Below are positions 1 to 8,066 of a stretch of DNA of 64,000 nucleotides, in pieces. The position numbers were made by a program, and so were the translations under genes. Source of the DNA: Bacillus sp. Xin1 (GTDB lineage Bacteria > Bacillota > Bacilli > Bacillales > Bacillaceae_G); NCBI RefSeq assembly GCF_013314535.1, contig NZ_JABUAE010000004.1, forward strand, positions 124,001-188,000, written 5' to 3'. How positions within the stretch are numbered: position 1 is the stretch's first letter; each line of letters opens with the position of its first letter. A model generated the notes under the pieces. That model was given only the letters and a program-made list of their open reading frames with translations. It did no database searches and was not told where the DNA came from.

Positions 1-404
1 TCTTGACGTTGGCGCTCAATTTCAGCACGAAGTTGTGGTTCTGGTGCTTGCCAGCCTTCTGGTTTTAAAATTTTGCCGTCTCCTTCGCGGAAGCGTGGCT
101 TTCCATCCGGGAATAGTTTCGCCATATTTGCATTATTTACAATTTCAAAGCCTCTATCAGGACGAACTCCCATTTCTGCAAACGTTCCGAATGCGAAATA
201 AATAAGATCAATTAATGCATCGTACTGATCTTCTACAGTATCTGCTTCTAAAAATTCTTCTAATTCTTCTTGCATAAAGCTTGCACGAATTTTTGCACGT
301 TCTTCCGTTAATTTTGTTGGTACATCTGTAACAGGATGTCCAAATACTTCGTGCATTTTTGCGACAAGTTCATATCCTTTATCTAAACCCTTTTCGTTTG
401 TCAT
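1..404 (-). CDS. MazG-like all-alpha NTP pyrophosphohydrolase (partial)
   Basis: The gene runs off the left edge; 134 N-terminal residues are visible. The sequence has the acidic pattern of the MazG/HisE/dUTPase all-alpha pyrophosphohydrolase superfamily: a QEELEEF helix near residues 45-50, then EDQYDALIDLIYFAFG. In this fold the EExxE and ExxD residues hold Mg2+, and the enzymes cleave nucleoside triphosphates to monophosphate and pyrophosphate. The substrate cannot be told. The ATG at 404 follows a GAAAGGATG-like ribosome site. A strong hairpin terminator separates it from the next minus-strand gene, so it is probably transcribed alone. Family call fairly firm, exact role unknown. Confidence 0.75.
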   Translation of the reverse strand, partial: MTNEKGLDKGYELVAKMHEVFGHPVTDVPTKLTEERAKIRASFMQEELEEFLEADTVEDQYDALIDLIYFAFGTFAEMGVRPDRGFEIVNNANMAKLFPDGKPRFREGDGKILKPEGWQAPEPQLRAEIERQRQ

Positions 405-452
405 GTTGTTTCATCCTTTCTCGTTTTGTGCCGAGTTTCATTGTAACATAAA

Positions 453-490
453 TAAGGAGGAACATCTTATTCATAAGATGTTCCTCCTTA
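453..490 (-). terminator. Perfect 18-bp palindrome, probable terminator
   Basis: Arms 453-470 and 473-490 are perfectly complementary with only two bases between them. The left end overlaps the stop codon of the small membrane protein gene at 488-673. On the minus strand it is followed by a T-rich stretch, so it probably ends that transcript. The arms also carry AGGAGG on both strands. Confidence 0.6.
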
Positions 491-673
491 TTCCTCTTTC
501 TTTATTAAAAATGACAAAACAAGATCAATCCCAAACATCCCCACAAGTAGCATGGGTACGACAACAAGTAAATAACGCGCAAATGAAACATTTTTTAAGT
601 ATGTATGAGCAAATAAAAAGACGCCGAGAAACAGAATACCATTTAAAATAGGTTTTACTAACTTTTTAGACAT
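488..673 (-). CDS. Small two-helix membrane protein, unknown function
   Basis: A 61-residue protein with two predicted membrane segments (about residues 5-25 and 30-56) and a charged KKEE tail. I do not recognise the family. The ATG at 673 was chosen because ACGGGGGAGCTT lies just before it; a longer reading frame upstream to 760 has no ribosome site and would run through the ger operon terminator. It lies between a germinant receptor operon and a MazG-like gene and is flanked by its own terminator. Confidence 0.65.
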   Translation of the reverse strand: MSKKLVKPILNGILFLGVFLFAHTYLKNVSFARYLLVVVPMLLVGMFGIDLVLSFLIKKEE

Positions 674-718
674 AAGCTCCCCCGTAAATATCTTTTTTCT
701 CTCTGTAAGTAATTTAAA

Positions 719-757
719 AACTCCTCTCTCCGTTGTACCATGCCGGAGAGAGGAGTT
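719..757 (-). terminator. Terminator of the germinant receptor operon
   Basis: Arms 719-732 and 744-757 (AACTCCTCTCTCCG and complement) enclose an 11-base loop. On the minus strand the hairpin is followed by TTTTTAAATTA, a usual intrinsic terminator tail. Confidence 0.8.
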
Positions 758-796
758 CAATCATAATCTTACATTTTGAGGATGCTATATTTCATA

Positions 797-1876
797 TTAT
801 TCGATTACACCTGAGTTTGTAATATCAACTTTATACTTTACTGTAACGGGAACATCTTTATACATTTTTTGCCACTCTTCTAATTTGAATGGTCGATAGT
901 GTTGTCTATATTTAGCTCCAAGTCCAAGTGGATCAACATCTAGAGATTTAAATTTTTTGATGAGTTTTGCAGCTGTAGCATTTAATTGCTTTTCAACTTC
1001 TTTTGCTATTTTTTTTGTGTTCTTTTTATTATCTAGATTTATTTGTTTTGAAAGTTCTAAAATGCGTGCCTCCATTTTAACTTTAATTAAGAAGGAAGGC
1101 TTTCCATCTTTTATATTTACAATGTATGTTGGTTTGGAACGTATATTATTAATCATTACATACCCATCATTACTTTTAAATTCATGTGAGTCCAGTCGGT
1201 GTTTTTCTAACAATCCTTTAAAAATAAACATATCTTGTTGATCAATTTTTCCGACATATTTATCTTTCTTGAAAAGAGCGATACCAGTAATTTTGATTTT
1301 ATCTTTGCTTTTTTTGAGAACAGGAATAAAGTAGTCCTGGCCATCTCGATAATATCGGAATGCTCCTAAATATAAGTTATCAGTTGGTACAGAACCAGTT
1401 TTCATGCTATGCTCTAACATTTTCTTTATATAGATCGCTACATTAGCAGAAGTTGTATATTTTCCTGTTAATAGCTCAAGGCCATTCCCTTCTAATAATC
1501 CAACATATAATGAGTTCCCGATCGTTACATCGCGAAGCAATGTATCAAAGGTAGTAGCTAATCCTTTTTTTGCAATTTTTGTAGTAAATAAAGCAACACG
1601 CATTTGTCCGCTTACAAATGGTTGAGACGACTCTAAAGAAGAATTAGATTTTACCTGTTTGACAGCATTACCGACTCCTTCAAAGACTTGTACTTTATTC
1701 CCTTTTTGTTGCACCGGACAAACAAATGTTACTTTTACTTTATCATCTTTTGCTGCATCAAAAACAGCACCTTGAATTAACTGTACGTCATCAATGATAT
1801 TTTTTTGTAAGCAGCCAGTTAGACTGAGCAGACAAATACAAGAAAGGAGCATTAGTTTTTTCTTGATTTTTTCCAT
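797..1876 (-). CDS. gerIC: Spore germinant receptor subunit C (Ger(x)C lipoprotein), GerI/GerH type
   Basis: A 359-residue lipoprotein of the GerAC/GerKC family, the peripheral subunit of nutrient germinant receptors in the spore inner membrane. A signal peptide ends in the lipobox LSLTGC. The ATG at 1876 was preferred to an upstream in-frame start because GGGTGAAAAGAAG precedes it and the lipoprotein signal begins there. It overlaps the permease subunit gene by 25 bp, so the two are translationally linked. It is the last gene of the A-B-C operon and is followed by a clear terminator. The symbol rests on synteny with metX and could also be written gerHC. Confidence 0.85.
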   Translation of the reverse strand: MEKIKKKLMLLSCICLLSLTGCLQKNIIDDVQLIQGAVFDAAKDDKVKVTFVCPVQQKGNKVQVFEGVGNAVKQVKSNSSLESSQPFVSGQMRVALFTTKIAKKGLATTFDTLLRDVTIGNSLYVGLLEGNGLELLTGKYTTSANVAIYIKKMLEHSMKTGSVPTDNLYLGAFRYYRDGQDYFIPVLKKSKDKIKITGIALFKKDKYVGKIDQQDMFIFKGLLEKHRLDSHEFKSNDGYVMINNIRSKPTYIVNIKDGKPSFLIKVKMEARILELSKQINLDNKKNTKKIAKEVEKQLNATAAKLIKKFKSLDVDPLGLGAKYRQHYRPFKLEEWQKMYKDVPVTVKYKVDITNSGVIE

Positions 1877-2946
1877 CTTCTTTTCACCCACACAATAAGA
1901 AATAAGATTGGGATATACACATAGATAAGCCAAAGACTAACTTTGGAAGCATTACTAATAAAATCGTTAATATCATGCCTGTTTGTTAAAAGCTGTGAAA
2001 CAATAATGGTAATAAACATGAAAGAAAGTAAAATATATTTTTGCTTCACATGAAAGATTTCATGTGTTCCCCTTGTAGATGCCCATAATGGGAGGATAAA
2101 ACTTGTAAGAATAACTAGGGCATAGCCAGAAATGGCGATGTATTCTAACCGTTCGATAAAGGGCAATTTAATAACTTGTGTCATTGCAAGCTGAGACCAA
2201 ATTATTTTAAGTAATTGTTTTTCACTAAAAAAAGCGAACGCTAAAATCGTACTAAACAAATACAAAATATTAGAGAATAATACACCATATTGTGCATATT
2301 TATGAGATTTTTCAGGCCTCTTCACAAACGGATAGACCATAAGAAGAATTTCAAAGCCTGTCATACTATAAATTGATAAGTTTGCAGCTTTTAAAATATC
2401 TTGAAACGAATGCGAAAAGATAGGGAGTAGATTTTCCCAATGTGCGTATTTCAACATAAAGAGACTAAGAAAAATATATCCAAACGTTCCGCCGACAGAG
2501 ATTACACAGATACCGGTAAGGACTCGAAATCCTGATGAAATGATGTAATAACCTAATAAGCAAAAAAAGATGGTTAGCATCCAAGTAGACGCAGTTGGAA
2601 ACATCCACACTTGAATAATTTCAACATACGTTCGGACAACAGATATACTGACAAGAAGAAAATACAGCATGAGTACAATATTTATTCCATTACCTAACCA
2701 TTTTCCGAAAGTTTGCTGATGAATGTCTATTATGTTTCCTTCTGTATTTCTTAATACGTAATACATCATCCAAACGAGAAGATGAATGATAATTCCAGTG
2801 ATAAGAACTCCTATCCAGGCATCATACCCAGCCGCTTTTGCGATAATGCGTGCAAATCCAAGAACGCCAGCACCGAACTGTGCACTATGAATTAAAAAGA
2901 AAACAAAGATAGGAGATATTTGATATTTTGTTTTGACTTTACTCAT
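1852..2946 (-). CDS. gerIB: Spore germinant receptor subunit B (permease-like), GerI/GerH type
   Basis: A 364-residue integral membrane protein of the GerAB/GerKB family, related to APC amino-acid permeases, with about ten hydrophobic segments. In GerA-type receptors this subunit is thought to bind the germinant. The N-terminus (SPIFVFFLIHSAQFGAGVLG) carries the small-residue-rich first helix typical of the family. It starts 17 bp after the A subunit gene and overlaps the C subunit gene. Which germinant it sees is not visible; B. cereus GerI and B. anthracis GerH are known to act with inosine and amino acids. Confidence 0.87.
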   Translation of the reverse strand: MSKVKTKYQISPIFVFFLIHSAQFGAGVLGFARIIAKAAGYDAWIGVLITGIIIHLLVWMMYYVLRNTEGNIIDIHQQTFGKWLGNGINIVLMLYFLLVSISVVRTYVEIIQVWMFPTASTWMLTIFFCLLGYYIISSGFRVLTGICVISVGGTFGYIFLSLFMLKYAHWENLLPIFSHSFQDILKAANLSIYSMTGFEILLMVYPFVKRPEKSHKYAQYGVLFSNILYLFSTILAFAFFSEKQLLKIIWSQLAMTQVIKLPFIERLEYIAISGYALVILTSFILPLWASTRGTHEIFHVKQKYILLSFMFITIIVSQLLTNRHDINDFISNASKVSLWLIYVYIPILFLIVWVKRRWKKSRKN

Positions 2947-2963
2947 ATATGCACCTCGCTTTT

Positions 2964-4760
2964 TTATTCATCAAAATCAGATGTATGTTTTGTTGAAATT
3001 CCATTTGCTGATTTTTTTACGTGCTGTGGCCTCGCTTGAATATCTCTTGTATCAATCATAGATAACGGAAACCGAATCCAAGAGTCTTTTAATGCTTGTT
3101 GTCTTGCTGGATAAAAGAGCGCGTACGGTTTTCGTAAAGAAGACAGTCTGAAAAGATGGGTAAATAAAAAAATAAATCCAAGTGAAATTCCTAATAGTCC
3201 CCCTAATTCTGCAAATAAAAGGAATGGAAATCGTAGCAAGCGAATTGCATTCCCCATCTTGTAAATTGGTGTGATAAAAGAAGCTAATGCGGATAAAGCG
3301 ACAATAATTAATAAAATGTTACTTGTTAGTCCGGCTTCTACTGATGCTTGTCCAATTACAATACCACCTACAATACCGAGTGTTTGACCTACTTTCATTG
3401 GCAGTCTTGCACCCGCCTCTCTTAGTAAATCAATAGCAAGTTCTAGAAAGAGAGCTTCTATTAAGGGAGGGAATGGAACTTGTGCTCTTGATAAAATTAA
3501 TGTTTCGAGTAGATCGCTCGGAATTAATTCGTAATGGTAACTTAAAATGGCAACATATAGAGGTGTTGCACAGATAGAAAATAGAACAGCTATAAGCCGT
3601 AAAAATCTTGAGAACGTAGCGTATAGCCAAGATACGTTATAATCCTCTGGCGAAACGAAAAAATCAAAGTATGAAACAGGAGTAAGTAAGACGCTCGGTG
3701 AACCATCCGTAAAAATAGCAATTTTTCCATCGATTAGTGCCGTTGTTACTCGGTCCGTACGCTCTGTATTAATAAATAACGGGAAAATAGATTTTTCTCC
3801 CATCAATTCTTGGATATAGGAGCTGTCGTTAATTTGGTCGTATTCAATTGCACGAAGTGATTCTTCTAAATAATCAACACTGTCTTTTTCAGCAAGATTC
3901 TCTAAATACATGATGACAACTTTTGTTTTAGAGAATGTTCCAATGATAACTTCCTTTGTTTGTAGTGCTAACACTGGAAGGCGTTTACGTACTAAGTTAA
4001 TATTGGTATCAATATCTTCTACAAATCCCTCTTGTGGACCAATAACTGTCGATTCATTTAATGGAATAGATGGCGCCCGATAATTATCAATTGTGATATT
4101 TGCTAAGATACATTTTTGATCTTGTTTATGTAGCTGTACGATAGCGTGTCCTTTTAATACCATATCCTCGATTTTTTGAAGATCATTTGTAATCGTAATT
4201 CCGCTCATCGGAATATGTTCTTTCAATTCTTCTAATGTAGAGCAGGTCCGCTCTAATAAAGCTGGCATTAAATATTTTTGCAGCTTTTCTCCATCAAGTG
4301 ATGGGCGATAATAGGAGATCCAGTATGGCATTGTTTCATCATCTGACGTGTGATAACTAACAAAATCACTAGATGCTTTTAGGTTTTCTAATAAATCTTG
4401 AAGAGAGTGAATTTTTTCTTTCTCAGGTTTACTGAAATCATAAATGCTATTTCTTTTATTATTTTGTGCATGAGTGTCTTGTGTAGCAGTTTGAGTAGCT
4501 TGATGTTGCTTGTTTTGTGTTTGCACGTCTTGTGTAGCAGTTTGAGTAGCTTGATGTTGCTTGTTTTGTGTTTGCACGTCTTGTGTAGCAGTTTGAGTAG
4601 ACTGATGTTGCTTGTTTTGCGTGTGATCCTGTTGTTTAGTAGCTTGAGCAATTTTGTGTTGCTTTCCTTGCGTCTGCTCCTCTTTTTCAGTAGTGTGATT
4701 CTGCTCTTTTAAGTCTGTTTTATTTGATTTTTTTTCCTTTCGAAACCATTTCCATATCAT
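2964..4760 (-). CDS. gerIA: Spore germinant receptor subunit A with repeat-rich N-terminus, GerI/GerH type
   Basis: A 598-residue GerA-family protein, first gene of the receptor operon. Residues 33-100 form four 17-residue repeats rich in Q, K and T (KQHQATQTATQDVQTQN). The usual GerA core follows: a soluble domain to about residue 370, then membrane segments between about 380 and 550 including LLETLILSRAQVPFPPLIEA. A glutamine-rich repeated N-terminal extension is what I recall for B. cereus GerIA, which with metX next door is the basis for the symbol. The start ATG at 4760 follows AAAGAGGGAATACTT. The repeat number is likely to vary between strains. Confidence 0.85.
   Translation of the reverse strand: MIWKWFRKEKKSNKTDLKEQNHTTEKEEQTQGKQHKIAQATKQQDHTQNKQHQSTQTATQDVQTQNKQHQATQTATQDVQTQNKQHQATQTATQDTHAQNNKRNSIYDFSKPEKEKIHSLQDLLENLKASSDFVSYHTSDDETMPYWISYYRPSLDGEKLQKYLMPALLERTCSTLEELKEHIPMSGITITNDLQKIEDMVLKGHAIVQLHKQDQKCILANITIDNYRAPSIPLNESTVIGPQEGFVEDIDTNINLVRKRLPVLALQTKEVIIGTFSKTKVVIMYLENLAEKDSVDYLEESLRAIEYDQINDSSYIQELMGEKSIFPLFINTERTDRVTTALIDGKIAIFTDGSPSVLLTPVSYFDFFVSPEDYNVSWLYATFSRFLRLIAVLFSICATPLYVAILSYHYELIPSDLLETLILSRAQVPFPPLIEALFLELAIDLLREAGARLPMKVGQTLGIVGGIVIGQASVEAGLTSNILLIIVALSALASFITPIYKMGNAIRLLRFPFLLFAELGGLLGISLGFIFLFTHLFRLSSLRKPYALFYPARQQALKDSWIRFPLSMIDTRDIQARPQHVKKSANGISTKHTSDFDE
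4461..4664 (-). repeat. Four 51-bp in-frame tandem repeats in gerIA
   Basis: Four consecutive 51-bp units encode 17 residues each (KQH..TQ.ATQD..TQN pattern). The middle units are nearly identical at DNA level and the outer ones have drifted. Confidence 0.9.
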
Positions 4761-4962
4761 AAGTATTCCCTCTTTAATTTATGTAAGATAATGTTAGTTT
4801 GTGGTTTGTTTTGTATATTATGCACGTGTTTAAGAGGAAACGAACATCCTTTTTGTTAAAAGAAGGGTTTCTTTTGGAAACGTATAATTGTTTTGGTAAA
4901 CGGAATCGATTTGTTATGGAAGATTGATATATAATGACGTATTTACAATGGAGGGGAAATTT

Positions 4963-6087
4963 ATGCTACAAGTGAAAAAGGAAAGCTTTCATTTGAAAGA
5001 GTTCACATTTGAAAATGGCAGAAAGATTCCTGTTCAGCTTGGATATGAGACATACGGTAATTTAAATCAGGAAAAATCAAATGCGATTTTAGTCTGTCAT
5101 TACTTTAGTGCTACAAGCCATGCAGCGGGAAAATATACAGAAGAAGACCCGCTTCCTGGTTGGTGGGACGGACTGATTGGACCGGGGAAAGCGATTGATA
5201 CAGACCACTATTTTGTAATATGTACCGACAACATTTGTAATGTGCAGGTGAAAAATCCTTATATGATTACAACAGGGCCAAAATCAATCAATCCAGTAAC
5301 GGGATTGGAATATGGGATGGAATTTCCGGTATTTACATTTTTAGATGTAGCACGTGTGCAATACGAATTAGTGAAAGCAATGGGAATTACAAGACTGCAT
5401 GCTGTCATAGGCCCATCGGCTGGAGGAATGATTGCGCAGCAGTGGGCTGTTCATTATCCGCATATGGTAGAGAGAATGATTGGGGTCATTACAAACCCGC
5501 AAAATCCGATTGTGACATCGGTGAATGTATTGCAAAATGCGATTGAAGCTATTCAGTTAGATCCGAAGTGGAATGGTGGGAATTATGGGGAGGAACAACC
5601 GATAAAAGGATTACATTTGGCTGGTAAGATGATGTTTATAAATGCATTTGATGCTCATTATTATGAAACGACATTTCCGCGTAATAGCATAGAAGCTGCA
5701 GATTATGAGAGTTTCTCAGCGCAGACATCATTTGAACAAAATATAGATACATTGACACTTCAAAACATCGCTTTTGTTGATGCAAATTCATGGATGTATA
5801 CAGCAAAGGCAACATTATTGCATGACCTTGCTCATGGTTTTTCTTCTTTAGAAGAAGCACTTTTTCAAATAGAAGCGGATGTGCTTATGATCCCTTGTAA
5901 GCAAGATTTGCTACAACCTTCTCGTTATAATTACCAAATGGTAGAGGTACTTAGAAAACAAGGAAAGTATGCGGAAGTTTATGAGATTGAAAGTATAAAT
6001 GGCCATATGGCTGGTGTAGTAGATGTTCATTTATTTGAAAAGAGAATAGATGAGTTTTTAGGGAGAAGAGTGTCTAGCCGTGTGTAA
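4963..6087 (+). CDS. metX: Homoserine O-acetyltransferase MetX
   Basis: A 374-residue alpha/beta hydrolase that transfers an acetyl group from acetyl-CoA to homoserine, an early step of methionine synthesis. Visible features are the FSATSHAAG oxyanion region, the nucleophile elbow GPSAGGM (catalytic Ser) and the C-terminal INGHMAG with the catalytic His. The ATG at 4963 follows ATGGAGGGGAAATTT; an earlier in-frame ATG at 4924 lacks a ribosome site. I saw no S-box riboswitch in the 200-bp upstream region, only a TATAAT at 4930-4935. It is divergent from the germinant receptor operon and ends in its own terminator. Confidence 0.93.
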   Translation: MLQVKKESFHLKEFTFENGRKIPVQLGYETYGNLNQEKSNAILVCHYFSATSHAAGKYTEEDPLPGWWDGLIGPGKAIDTDHYFVICTDNICNVQVKNPYMITTGPKSINPVTGLEYGMEFPVFTFLDVARVQYELVKAMGITRLHAVIGPSAGGMIAQQWAVHYPHMVERMIGVITNPQNPIVTSVNVLQNAIEAIQLDPKWNGGNYGEEQPIKGLHLAGKMMFINAFDAHYYETTFPRNSIEAADYESFSAQTSFEQNIDTLTLQNIAFVDANSWMYTAKATLLHDLAHGFSSLEEALFQIEADVLMIPCKQDLLQPSRYNYQMVEVLRKQGKYAEVYEIESINGHMAGVVDVHLFEKRIDEFLGRRVSSRV

Positions 6088-6090
6088 AAG

Positions 6091-6126
6091 AAAAGGTGCA
6101 AGTCGCTAAGCTGGCACCTTTTTTTA
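6091..6126 (+). terminator. Terminator after metX
   Basis: AAAAGGTGC (6091-6099) pairs with GCACCTTTT (6114-6122), followed by more T. Confidence 0.85.
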
Positions 6127-6309
6127 GGTGATTTTTAAACGGAAGACGTATGTTGCAATACATAATCCAAGACAGGCAATACTGATTAATAAATAAATGA
6201 ATGATCGCTCTTGAGAAGATGGTGTAGGTTTTCTTTTATTAAATATACCAATTGAAATGATAGCGAGAATTAAAAAAATGAGACTTATAATGAAAAGAAA
6301 AAGTGTCAT
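6124..6309 (-). CDS. Small two-helix membrane protein, unknown
   Basis: A 61-residue protein made almost wholly of two hydrophobic segments (about residues 2-22 and 37-56) joined by a short basic loop (NKRKPTPSSQER). No family recognised. CGAAAGGAGTCGATTGAC precedes the ATG, a good ribosome site. It converges on metX and shares the terminator region between the two. Confidence 0.7.
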   Translation of the reverse strand: MTLFLFIISLIFLILAIISIGIFNKRKPTPSSQERSFIYLLISIACLGLCIATYVFRLKIT

Positions 6310-6526
6310 GTCAATCGACTCCTTTCGTAAAACAAGTATATTGAGGATACAATGTAAAAGCTAGATTTGTAAATAGATTAAATTGCAATTGTGTTGAGAA
6401 AAAATAAAAATGTAAGAAGCTTCAATTCTTTGCGTTCGTACTTTTGCATGCTAAAATTGGTGATGAATAGATTGCTAAAAAAATTATTGCTTAAAGTTTT
6501 ATTGTATATAAGGAGGAATTGTGAAT

Positions 6527-6832
6527 ATGACTGAAGTAAAAACAATTACAACAGAAGAAGTACAAAAGCGTTTAGAAAATGGAGAAACGTTATTTTTAGT
6601 AGATGTACGTGAAGATGAGGAAGTAGCACAAGGGAAAATTCCAGAAGCTGTACATATTAAAATGGGTGATATTCCAAATAAAATGGAATTCTTTGATAAA
6701 GAAAATGAATATATTTTTATTTGTAGATCAGGAATGCGCAGTGAAAATGTGTGCCATTATTTAAATGAGCAGGGCTTTAAAACTGTGAATATGATCGGCG
6801 GTATGCTGCAATATGAAGGTAAAATTCAATAA
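6527..6832 (+). CDS. Rhodanese-domain sulfurtransferase
   Basis: A 101-residue single-domain rhodanese. The active loop is CRSGMRSE, with Cys as the persulfide carrier in the usual CRxGxR pattern, and the protein begins with the typical TTEEVQKRLENGE and LVDVRE elements. Single-domain rhodaneses carry sulfane sulfur in the cytoplasm; the donor and acceptor here are not evident. AGGAGG at 6511-6516 sits 10 bases from ATG 6527 and only 4 from GTG 6521, so the ATG is preferred. Followed by its own terminator, so monocistronic. Confidence 0.88.
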   Translation: MTEVKTITTEEVQKRLENGETLFLVDVREDEEVAQGKIPEAVHIKMGDIPNKMEFFDKENEYIFICRSGMRSENVCHYLNEQGFKTVNMIGGMLQYEGKIQ

Positions 6833-6841
6833 TTTATGCTT

Positions 6842-6875
6842 AAAACTTGAAACGTGTTTGTTTCAAGTTTTTTTC
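6842..6875 (+). terminator. Terminator after the rhodanese gene
   Basis: AAAACTTGAAAC (6842-6853) pairs with GTTTCAAGTTTT (6860-6871), then TTTTC. Confidence 0.88.
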
Positions 6876-6923
6876 TTTTGCATACAGTGTACAAAAGAAT
6901 CAATTTCTTACAGGGGGGGACTT

Positions 6924-7148
6924 ATGAGCGCATTTTTTCGTAAAATAAAAATTATAAATAATCAAGGGGCAGTAAATGTGGGTGATTGTTATAACATTGA
7001 ACCAGTTACTGTAGCGAAGGTGTACACTGGTGCTGGAGGTTCAAGTTTTGCTACTTTCCTAAATGGAAAACGTATGCCAGCAGTTGTACCAAGAGGGGCG
7101 GTATTTATTCCTCCTTTAGAGACAAGTGAAGTGACATTAGGTTCCTGA
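6924..7148 (+). CDS. GerPA/GerPF-like spore germination protein
   Basis: A 74-residue protein matching the GerPA/GerPF family pattern: a beta strand with INNQGAVNVGD, then a glycine-rich segment (YTGAGGSS). GerP proteins lie in the spore coat and are needed for germinants to cross it. GGGGGGGA lies just before ATG 6924; the longer frame from 6813 overlaps the rhodanese terminator. It lies 18 bp upstream of a second small protein of similar build, outside any six-gene gerP operon, and may be an accessory coat protein. Family similarity judged by eye. Confidence 0.65.
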   Translation: MSAFFRKIKIINNQGAVNVGDCYNIEPVTVAKVYTGAGGSSFATFLNGKRMPAVVPRGAVFIPPLETSEVTLGS

Positions 7149-7166
7149 TAGAAAGGTTGAATAGAA

Positions 7167-7481
7167 ATGCCTGCTAATATTAAAGAATTTGTGATTGTGA
7201 ATAATTATGGAAATTTATTTACAGGAGATAATTTGAGGGATAATTCATTTACTTCATCTAAAATGTATAGCGGTTCGACAGGACCAACTTGTATTGATGT
7301 TGTGACAGTTATTGGAACAACAACTAAGCTTTGTTTAAGACCAGGAGATACGGTAACGACGACATATACGAGAGGAGCACAAGTAGGAACTGATGCAAAT
7401 AATGATTCAAGTGCAAGGTCAGTTGGTACTTTGCAGGCTGCACCGAATACGGATGATTTTGATTCAGCGCCAGGTTTATAG
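7167..7481 (+). CDS. GerPF-like small spore-coat candidate
   Basis: A 104-residue protein whose N-terminal part (VIVNNYGNLFTGDN) resembles the strand-GD motif of GerPA/GerPF proteins, followed by Thr- and Ser-rich sequence with YSGSTGPT and a C-terminal tail rich in Asp, Ala and Ser. GAAAGG precedes the ATG. It is cotranscribed with the preceding GerPF-like gene (18-bp gap) and followed by a terminator. Distant family membership is an inference; it could be another coat or exosporium protein. Confidence 0.55.
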   Translation: MPANIKEFVIVNNYGNLFTGDNLRDNSFTSSKMYSGSTGPTCIDVVTVIGTTTKLCLRPGDTVTTTYTRGAQVGTDANNDSSARSVGTLQAAPNTDDFDSAPGL

Positions 7482-7483
7482 GA

Positions 7484-7512
7484 AAACCTCCTGTCAAAAG
7501 CAGGGGGTTTTT
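7484..7512 (+). terminator. Terminator after the GerPF-like pair
   Basis: AAACCTCCTG (7484-7493) pairs with CAGGGGGTTT (7501-7510) with one G-U pair, then T residues. Confidence 0.85.
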
Positions 7513-7598
7513 CACATACTTATAACAGATCATTGTTTTCGTATGCTTCGTTTACAAGGAAAACAGGGTAACAACATGAGAGGATACTCGCAACGATT

Positions 7599-7756
7599 TT
7601 TATCCCGCATTAACGGGCTGTAATATTCCCGCCTCAAAACTTAGGAGAATGCGAAGAAGTTTAGGTGGGAGATAAACAGCCCATAAACGCCCGATTGGTG
7701 AGGGCTGACAATCAGTGGGGATGGAGAAAACCCCACTGATTGAAGTTTCACTTTAT
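7599..7756 (+). repeat. bcr1-type repeat, long form (158 bp)
   Basis: The element is bounded by TTTAT at 7599-7603 and 7752-7756. It begins TTTATCCCGCATTAACGGGC, contains AGGTGGGAG, and ends in CCCCACTGATTGAAG-TTTCAC-TTTAT. These are the marks of bcr1, a mobile-like repeat specific to the B. cereus group, with TTTAT as the duplicated target. The right part can fold: CAATCAGTGGGG near 7711-7722 pairs with CCCCACTGATTG near 7731-7742. Confidence 0.82.
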
Positions 7757-8066
7757 ATATTGCGTAAATTTGTTTTAATGTTAGGCAACAAGTAGAGTTC
7801 CTTGTGTTAAAAAATAGAAAAAGGTAGTCGGTAAAAACTGCTGCTTTGTAATATGAACTGTAGACGAGACAGACAAGGTACCTCGTCCATACCATTTTTG
7901 ACAAAGAAGCTATTGTTATAATCGAATAATTTTGTAGAGAAATCATTTAATAGATAAAGAGTTGGATGGCCTAATATGTGAAAATTAATCTTTATTAATA
8001 TCATTCAGTTATCATATAATAATGCTTGATAGAGACATAGATAGGGAGAAAAGGGGATGGGGATTT
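7757..8066. other. 310-bp intergenic region without a gene
   Basis: AT-rich stretch between the bcr1 element and the YHYH protein gene. TTGACA near 7899 is only 13 bases from a TATAAT, too close for a normal sigma-A promoter. A second TATAAT lies near 8016, about 50 bp before the start codon, with a poor -35. No open frame with a ribosome site was seen. Confidence 0.5.

Noticed and set aside
4761-4962. Possible S-box riboswitch upstream of metX
   Set aside because: No S-box core sequences or terminator/antiterminator pair could be found in this 200-bp region.
7899-7925. TTGACA followed by TATAAT before the YHYH gene as a promoter
   Set aside because: The spacer is about 13 bases, too short for a normal sigma-A promoter, and it lies about 150 bp before the gene.
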